Positions 60,110 through 64,000 of a stretch of 64,000 nucleotides of DNA are shown here, piece by piece (the first letter of the stretch is position 1; each line of letters begins with the position of its first letter). The DNA is from Gautieria morchelliformis (lineage: Eukaryota; Basidiomycota; Agaricomycetes; Gomphales; Gomphaceae): NCBI GenBank assembly GCA_015179125.1, contig WHVA01000044.1:248001-312000 (forward strand), read 5' to 3'. The translations under genes were made by a program, and so were the position numbers. The notes under the pieces were generated by a model, which made no database searches, was not told the origin of the DNA, and was given only the letters and a program-made list of their open reading frames with translations.

Positions 60110-62320
60110 TGTCATGATTCCTTTATTCTGCGAATCATCCCTCAACACACAGCGAATGACCTCCTGAACCAGCGAATGACTTCCCGAATCAGCGAATACC
60201 TCGCCAAAATATTCGTCGCCATACTGCTTTCGCATTCGCTATTCGCATCATTCCTGTCAGGACCCCAGGTGTTGGGGCCATCATCCATCATAGAACCCAT
60301 CATCTGTTAAACTCCCACTCCATGACAGGCCCACATGCTCAGGACGCATTCGGATAGTGTCAGTTGCAGCCTCCGTGCAGGTTAGACTCAATGGGACTCG
60401 TACCACTGCAGGGCAAGACGAATTAGCTTCGCTGAAGTTTTCACTATACAGTTGTCATGACCTATTTATTTCTTGTACCCAGCTATCCCTGTTTTCCCTT
60501 TCACCACTCTTCCATGTTCGCTCGGTTTCACTCCATTCGCTCTTCGCAGGTGGAGATGGACCCCATCAAGGTTGCAGGTGTCATGGACTGGCCAACCCCA
60601 GTGAATCGCAAGGAGGTGCAGGCTGTCATTGTCATAATCCTGTTCCAAAACACTACTATCAGTTTACTTCACCCCATCCAATCCTTCCCACTTGCGACAC
60701 GTCCGTGCCACTGATCCTCAGCTCCCCACTCGAACACATACCCATCCACATGACACACCACAACGTTTCCATTGCCCTGTCGACTCGACCCTGACCCAGT
60801 ACCTGCGGATCCACCCCAACCCGAGACGAAGCCTGAGCCTGAGGTACATTGATCCACGGAGGAGCTAGAGGTTGAGCCGCATGCTTACATACCTTCCACA
60901 CGTCTTCCTTTCCTAACCACAATCGATGTTTCTGATACATATGACTACCTACATCCCTCCCCATTCGATAGACTAGTATCTTAGCCACCGCTGCCTCCGG
61001 ACCACCGTACCCCCGAGTCCAGACACACCTCAGTCGACCCACACGTCCCCCCTCCGCTGTTTGCGCTGCAGCACACCCTGCAGCTAGATAAATAGTTCAA
61101 CATGTACATCCAAATCCCCTAGTCAATCAGAACTCACATTTTCGAAGTAACTTGGTATCTTGCGACGCACAGACTTGCGTAGTTATTGCTGAAGAGCATA
61201 CACACCTTGTGTTTACTCTATCTATCTGTTTTACGATTCCACTCGATTCGACTTCAAGTAGAAGTCCGAATCTAAACCACTATTCAACCCATTATCAGCT
61301 GCTCTTAGTCTTTCACAGTCATGACTCGTTTATTTCTTGTACCCAGCTATCCCTGTTTTCCCTTTCACCACTCTTCCATGTTCGCTCGGCTTCGCTCCAT
61401 TTGCTCTTCACTCCATTCACCCTTCACCGCATTCACCGAACGACCATTCGCTACTCGCATCATTCACCAGTAGCCATGCCATCAAACATGATCGACATCC
61501 TTTACCCGGATTGATGGCCCGTCAGTGGTCCCATCATCTTCTCAGCTCAACCCCCTTTGGGTGTTCCTATGGCCGGAATGCATTCATGGGATGTCCTACG
61601 TGTAGATCGTGTGGGATCAACCCAGCAGACCAAGAGTCCATGCAGGGTAACATGTATGCAGGTCTCAAGGCGTGTTTGGTACCTTCGCCCTCTTTCATCC
61701 CCGTCCTTTCATGTTCGCACTCCTCTTTCATTCTATTGTATATGTGTTTCATCTATTTGTATCCCGACTGCACACCCCTATCCAACCCTGACTCAAGACA
61801 GCCTCTTTCCTATTCGCTAGCACCATATGAGCATTCAGTATAAGTAGTCTACATTCGCATGTATATTCCCCAGTTTAATTATCATACTTCCATCTTGTGC
61901 AAAGCTTGACCTCACTGTGATCATCATCTTGAGCCCTCTCTTGTAGATTCCTATCTTCGACCAGAGGAGGACTTAAGCACCACTGGTGAGTTTTCGTACT
62001 TCTCCTTTGTTACCTTAGCCTTCATACTATTATCGGCGCTGTTGGCGAAGGGCTCTGAAGGAGCACCTTCACCGGCGAAAGGATTGTTGCTGCTTAAACA
62101 ACCTTTCTGTGCCACCTTGCACGTTACATCGTCAAGTGTCACAGGCTATTTCACTTCGACTGTATATCAGGGCGAACTCTTTTCGAGTAACCCTCTTACT
62201 TCTTAACCCTTCCCTCTTCAGTACTATTCACTGGGCGATTCACTAGGTCGCACATGCTATTCAGGCATTCGCCAGGTTCACTAACATATGAAATTAAACA
62301 CCCAAAAACCAATCTTGACA
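60110..62320 (+). mobile_element. composite family-S insertion S5
   Basis: TGTCATGATT to CTTGACA, flanked by a perfect CATGG duplication (60105-60109 and 62321-62325) inside Gypsy-C2, so the 2.2 kb entered as a unit or grew after entry. TGTCATGAC-like LTR starts occur at 60110, 60453 and ~61316. 61316-62320 is an LTR of the S4 length. 60550-60635 is a stray Gypsy RT fragment (VEMDPIKVAGVMDWP). 60636-61315 is non-coding and unassigned. No complete gene. Confidence 0.8.
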
Positions 62321-63725
62321 CATGGACACCGAGTCTCTCCATTCCGACATCTGTTCCGCACTCTGTTCCGACCCCATCTCCGCGACCCACCTCGATAACC
62401 CAACCAGTCCTGGATGGCCCCTTGGTTCCGATGGATTCCTCTGCTACAAGTCCCAAATCTATGTCCCAGATAGCAATGATCTACGACTACGCATACTCCA
62501 GCAAAGCCATGATCATCCACTCTCAGGACACCAAGGCCAAAACAAGACCCTCGACATCATCTGACATACCTACACTTGGCCACTTCTCTGCACAATGGTC
62601 CAAGACTACTGCAAGTCATGCACCACTTGTATGCGTGCCAAGCCTCAATGTCACAAACCCTACGGCCTCCTGAAGCAACTTCCGATCCCGGAACAGCCCT
62701 GGAATTCGATATCCATGGACTTCATCGAGAAACTTCCTAAGTCATCTGGCTATGATACCATTCTAGTTATCGTTGACCGCCTTACAAAGCAATCCATCTT
62801 TATTCCGACCTACGACACCATCACTTCCGACCGTGGATCAGAATTCGTGTCCTCCTTTTTCCGCACACTTGGCAAGGCTCTCAACATGAAGCTCCACTTC
62901 ACTTCCGGTTATCATCCCGAAGGTGACGGCCAAACGGAACGTACTAATCAGACCCTTGAGCAGTACCTCCACGTCTATTGCAACTACCAACACAGCAATT
63001 AATCCGACCTCCTTCCGCTCGCGGAATTTGCCTACAACAATGCGCCTTCTGCCACCACCAGAATTTCACCCTTCTACGCCAACAAGGGCTACCACCTGAA
63101 TCTCACCATCTACCCTGAACGCAACCTTGCCTCTGCCAGAGCCCAAGACTTCGTTGTGGAACTCGACGACCTTCACCAGCACCTCCGAGAGAACATTTCC
63201 GCTGCCCAAAAGAGATACCAAACTTCCACCGATCGGAAACGTCTTCCGCAACCGGCATTCAAAATATGCGACAAAGTCTTCGTCAAAGCAGAAAACTTCT
63301 GCACCACTCACCCCTCAAAGAAGCTCTCTGAAAAATACCTTGGTCCTTACGAGATCATCGCTAAGGCCAGCAGTCATTCTTTCACTCTTAGACTTCCTGA
63401 CAATATGCGCGCAGTACATCCAGTATTCCATGTCTCTATGCTTGAACCCTCAGTTCCGAATACTATTCCAAATCGCGAACAACCCCCGCCTCTGCCAGTG
63501 ATCATCGACGGAGAACCAGAATATGAAATATCGGAAATTCTCAACTCCAAGCTCGACAAATGATACCGCTGCCAACTCCAGTATCTAGTCAAGTGGGCAG
63601 GCTATGAAAACACCGATGAAGAGACTTCCTGGATTTCCGCCATGGAACTCAACCATGCCTCTGAACTCGTCTCTGATTTCCACAAGGCATACCCCGCCAA
63701 GCCTGGCCCCATTTCCGCGCCTTAG
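62321..63725 (+). pseudogene. pol: Gypsy-C2 pol, integrase and chromodomain
   Basis: Continues Gypsy-C2 (MDTESLHSDICSALCSD) after S5. Zinc finger (62600-62640), integrase core (ISMDFIEKLPKSSGYD; TSDRGSEFVSSFF; GQTERTNQTLEQYLH), then a TAA at 63001-63003, the GPYEIIAKAS module and chromodomain (YEISEILNSKLDK, stop TGA 63562, YLVKWAGYENTDEETSW). A deletion of about 15 codons before SDRGSEF is seen relative to Gypsy-C. Frame otherwise good, with CpG-type missense changes. Confidence 0.88.
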
Positions 63726-63859
63726 TCATTTCCAACCCTCAGTTCCAACACTTCTTTTCACTTCACTGTTCAAGTTTCAAGTTCAATTCCGATTACTATT
63801 CCACTAAAATATCCTTTCCGACACTTCAAGAAGCTAATTACAAGTCACTTCGACGCCCC

Positions 63860-64000
63860 TCACTCCTCCCTCATGGTTTCCACTTCCGCTGCCTTTTCCA
63901 TTTCCTCCACCTCTCCTTGTTCAACTTTGGCCCTCCTTTCCGTTTCTGGCACTCTCTCCGCACTTCTGGTCGGAACCGCCTCCACGTCCTGTTCCGCCCT
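63860..64000 (-). pseudogene. Gypsy-C2 antisense accessory ORF, 3' end (runs off the window)
   Basis: Homologous to 49270-49419. On the minus strand the codons end MREE followed by TGA (63860-63862), matching the MREE-TAG end of the Gypsy-C antisense ORF. The rest lies beyond the window. The intervening 63726-63859 is the short non-coding gap between convergent pol and accessory ORFs. Confidence 0.6.

Noticed and set aside
60659..61042. 127-aa minus-strand ORF inside S5
   Set aside because: No recognisable domain or conserved copy; treated as chance open frame in non-coding sequence.

Overview
The window looks like nuclear DNA of a filamentous basidiomycete, most likely an Agaricomycete. The signs are short (about 50-60 nt) GT-AG introns, Ty3/Gypsy chromoviruses, Copia elements, and hAT, MULE and DDE transposons whose protein motifs are of the kind common in mushroom genomes. 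No species is claimed. There is no rRNA, no bacterial-type operon and no CRISPR array, and no host gene is visible in complete form. Nearly all of the 64 kb is mobile elements inserted into one another. Element names here (A, A2, B, C, C2, D, E, S, T) are local labels.

Layout. 151-1421: solo LTR of family S. 1539-11670: degenerate Gypsy-B on the minus strand (gag, pol with chromodomain, then an accessory gene split by solo LTR T at 3895-5367). 12066-30551: one MULE transposase gene on the plus strand cut by four insertions: solo LTR S2 (12123-13399), a composite hAT (13773-18200, holding a Copia fragment), intact Copia-1 (18772-24798) and intact Copia-2 (25025-30283, minus). 30669-31607: integrase remnant of another Gypsy family. 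31757-36819: 5'-truncated, CpG-decayed Gypsy-A2 invaded by a small DNA element and two inverted S LTRs. About 37040-40170: decayed DDE transposon. 40292-46510: nearly intact Gypsy-A (pol open; gag carries one TGA). 46511-47409: exon scraps of an unknown gene. 47410-55364: full-length, frameshifted Gypsy-C (minus) with an extra ORF on the opposite strand. 55365-56841: membrane-ORF scrap, DNA-element pieces and an LTR-like block. 56842-59211: 3' half of Gypsy-E with a 348-aa accessory ORF. 59212-64000: Gypsy-C2 (plus), split by the composite S5 element (60110-62320).

Target-site duplications and reading frames give a relative order. MULE, Gypsy-A2 and Gypsy-C2 are old hosts. Copia-1, Copia-2 and Gypsy-A are recent arrivals, because their LTR pairs are identical or nearly so by eye. 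Inactivation is dominated by CGA to TGA changes, as expected from decay of methylated CpG. The most unusual content is accessory genes between pol and the 3' LTR in three Gypsy families: sense in B and E, antisense with a Zn2Cys6-like cysteine pattern in C.
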